Of a stretch of DNA of 63,340 nucleotides, positions 62,311-63,340 are shown piece by piece. The DNA comes from JAGPUQ01 sp050179115 (lineage in GTDB: Bacteria; Pseudomonadota; Gammaproteobacteria; Pseudomonadales; Porticoccaceae), in NCBI GenBank assembly GCA_050179115.1, contig JBFXFL010000012.1, positions 1-63,340 on the forward strand, read 5' to 3'. The notes below the pieces were generated by a model that had not been told where the DNA came from, ran no database searches, and saw nothing but the letters and a program-made list of their open reading frames with translations. How positions within the stretch are numbered: position 1 is the first letter of the stretch; every line of letters starts with the position of its first letter. Made by a program: the position numbers and the translations under genes.

Positions 62311-62766
62311 ATGCGCTTCAAGACCATCAAGGACATCATCGATTTTTCACGGCACTTGCACGCAGCACTTTCGCGTCAGTACGCCGAACTGGAGCAGCTC
62401 GCCACCTCGGAACGCGCGCAACTGATGCTCGACTACCTCAACCGGCACGAGCGGCATCTGGCGGAAGCGCTCAAGGACTATGAAGCCGGTGCGGCGAAGG
62501 GAATCATGGACACCTGGCTGCAATACACACCGGAGCTGGATGCACACGAATTACTTGAAAAGGTCCGCGACATGGATATCAACAATGTTGAAGTTGTGGT
62601 TGCCACCGCGTTGGCGACGGACGAATATCTGCGCGAGATTTACGAAGAAGTGGCGCAGCGCGCCGATCTCGACGATCTGCGCGAGGTAGCGCGCAGCTTG
62701 CAGCAGATCGAGAGCAATGAGCAGCATCGGCTGGCACGCGACGCCCTGCGGTTCAGCGACCTGTGA
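62311..62766 (+). CDS. Small all-helical protein, possibly ferritin-like fold
   Basis: A 151-residue protein that looks all-helical and is rich in Glu, His and Leu. Segments such as HLHAALSRQYAELEQLATSE, RHERHLAEALKDYE, ATALATDEYLREIYEEVAQR and QQIESNEQHRLARDALR suggest a four-helix bundle with regularly placed Glu and His, as in rubrerythrin-like or ferritin-like proteins. I do not recognise a named family with certainty, and metal binding is a guess. The ATG at 62311 has GAGGA 8 bases upstream and is preferred to the ATG at 62302. Confidence 0.72.
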   Translation: MRFKTIKDIIDFSRHLHAALSRQYAELEQLATSERAQLMLDYLNRHERHLAEALKDYEAGAAKGIMDTWLQYTPELDAHELLEKVRDMDINNVEVVVATALATDEYLREIYEEVAQRADLDDLREVARSLQQIESNEQHRLARDALRFSDL

Positions 62767-62870
62767 TCCCACCGGCAGATGCGTGATAGCGCGCGGGCGG
62801 CAGGATCAACTTCATGCCGGATCGAGAACCCGACAACGACACGATTCCACCCAAGTCAGGAGGCCCAGCA

Positions 62871-63340
62871 GTGGTCAAGCAGCCCAGTAACCCTCTCGCC
62901 GGACTGGATGTCGATCTGAGCGAACAGGAGATCAACGCCCTCGACGCATTCCTCGCCTCGCCCGGACTGGAAGACACGGCGATGGATGTCGCCATGATGG
63001 AAGGTTTCATGACTGCACTGATCGTGGGCCCCAGTCTGGTGATGCCGTCCGAGTGGTTGCCCTGGGTGTGGGACATCGAAGACGGTGAAGTGACGCCCGA
63101 ATTCGCAACCGACGAGGATGCGGCACAGGTGATGAACCTGGTGATGCGGCATTACAACTCCCTGGCGCGCCAGCTGATGGACAGCGCGGAAGACTTCGAG
63201 CCGCTGTTTTACTTCGATCCGGCCTGGGGTGTCGATGAATGGTGCGCGGGTTTCCTGCTCGGCACCTTGTTCGATGAAGACAGCTGGGGCGCATTGATGG
63301 AAAGTCAGCCGGACTGGTTCGCGCCCTTCATGCTGCTGGG
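62871..63340 (+). CDS. UPF0149/YecA-like protein, 3' end cut by window
   Basis: A gene that runs off the window end; about 156 codons are visible. The GTG at 62871 has a strong AGGAGG ribosome binding site 7 bases upstream and is preferred; an in-frame ATG at 62814 would add 19 residues. The sequence MMEGFMTALIVGPSLVMPSE and WLPWVWDIEDGEVTPEF match the UPF0149 / YecA group. YecA-like members may end in a SEC-C zinc motif, which would lie beyond the window. The function is unknown. Confidence 0.82.
   Translation, partial: MVKQPSNPLAGLDVDLSEQEINALDAFLASPGLEDTAMDVAMMEGFMTALIVGPSLVMPSEWLPWVWDIEDGEVTPEFATDEDAAQVMNLVMRHYNSLARQLMDSAEDFEPLFYFDPAWGVDEWCAGFLLGTLFDEDSWGALMESQPDWFAPFMLL

Overview
The window is a high-GC stretch of a gammaproteobacterial chromosome. 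The main evidence is the canonical block tRNA-Val, thrS, infC, rpmI, rplT, pheS, pheT, ihfA, MerR-like regulator, tRNA-Pro. A YafJ-type amidotransferase, YeaC-like and UPF0149-like proteins and a LexA-type SOS box (CTGT-N8-ACAG) agree with this. It is almost certainly a draft or metagenome scaffold. It has two runs of exactly 100 N, and the first is flanked by an identical 127-base sequence on both sides, as expected when two overlapping contigs are joined without collapsing the overlap. I cannot name the genus.

Region 1 (1-12157) is a coenzyme F420 locus. It holds two luciferase-like (LLM) oxidoreductases, an F420:NADP reductase (npdG-like), cofE, cofD, cofC and a fused cofG/cofH gene (fbiC). 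Beside it lie a SnoaL-like protein, an MHS-type transporter, a class III CoA-transferase and a pseudouridine synthase. The genes cover deazaflavin synthesis, loading of the phosphate side chain, glutamylation, reduction of the cofactor by NADPH and probable users of it.

Region 2 (12158-20870) is mixed housekeeping. It starts with a copper pair (a multicopper oxidase split by the first gap, and a DHSQM-repeat cupredoxin truncated by the second). An RsuA-like enzyme, acetyltransferases, a periplasmic cytochrome c with an FNR/ANR-type site upstream, a rhodanese-YafJ-GNAT operon, an aldo/keto reductase and a DUF924 protein follow.

Region 3 (20875-28391) is a complete minus-strand MoxR / DUF58 / DUF4381 / BatA / BatB-BatC / BatD operon, with a thioesterase at its end. 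Gamma-glutamyltransferase and a GNAT-fusion protein follow.

Region 4 (31448-36123) is the glyoxylate shunt: malate synthase G and isocitrate lyase flank a LysR regulator. The two enzyme promoters share a 27-bp site (23 identical positions), a probable common operator. A catabolic cluster follows (epimerase, metallo-hydrolase, acyl-CoA dehydrogenase, MaoC hydratase).

Region 5 (40290-48030) is the translation block. The thrS leader has three predicted stem-loops. The one next to the ribosome binding site has a 7-nt loop resembling the tRNA-Thr(GGU) anticodon loop. infC starts at a rare ATC codon.

Region 6 (48118-63340) holds a host-attachment-family protein, a D-aminoacylase-like amidohydrolase and the SOS mutagenesis operon imuA-imuB-dnaE2, divergent from nadK. 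nadK is followed by a rhomboid protease, YeaC-like and DUF2797 proteins, aminopeptidase N, a small helical protein and a UPF0149 gene cut by the window end. I see no IS element, prophage or CRISPR array.
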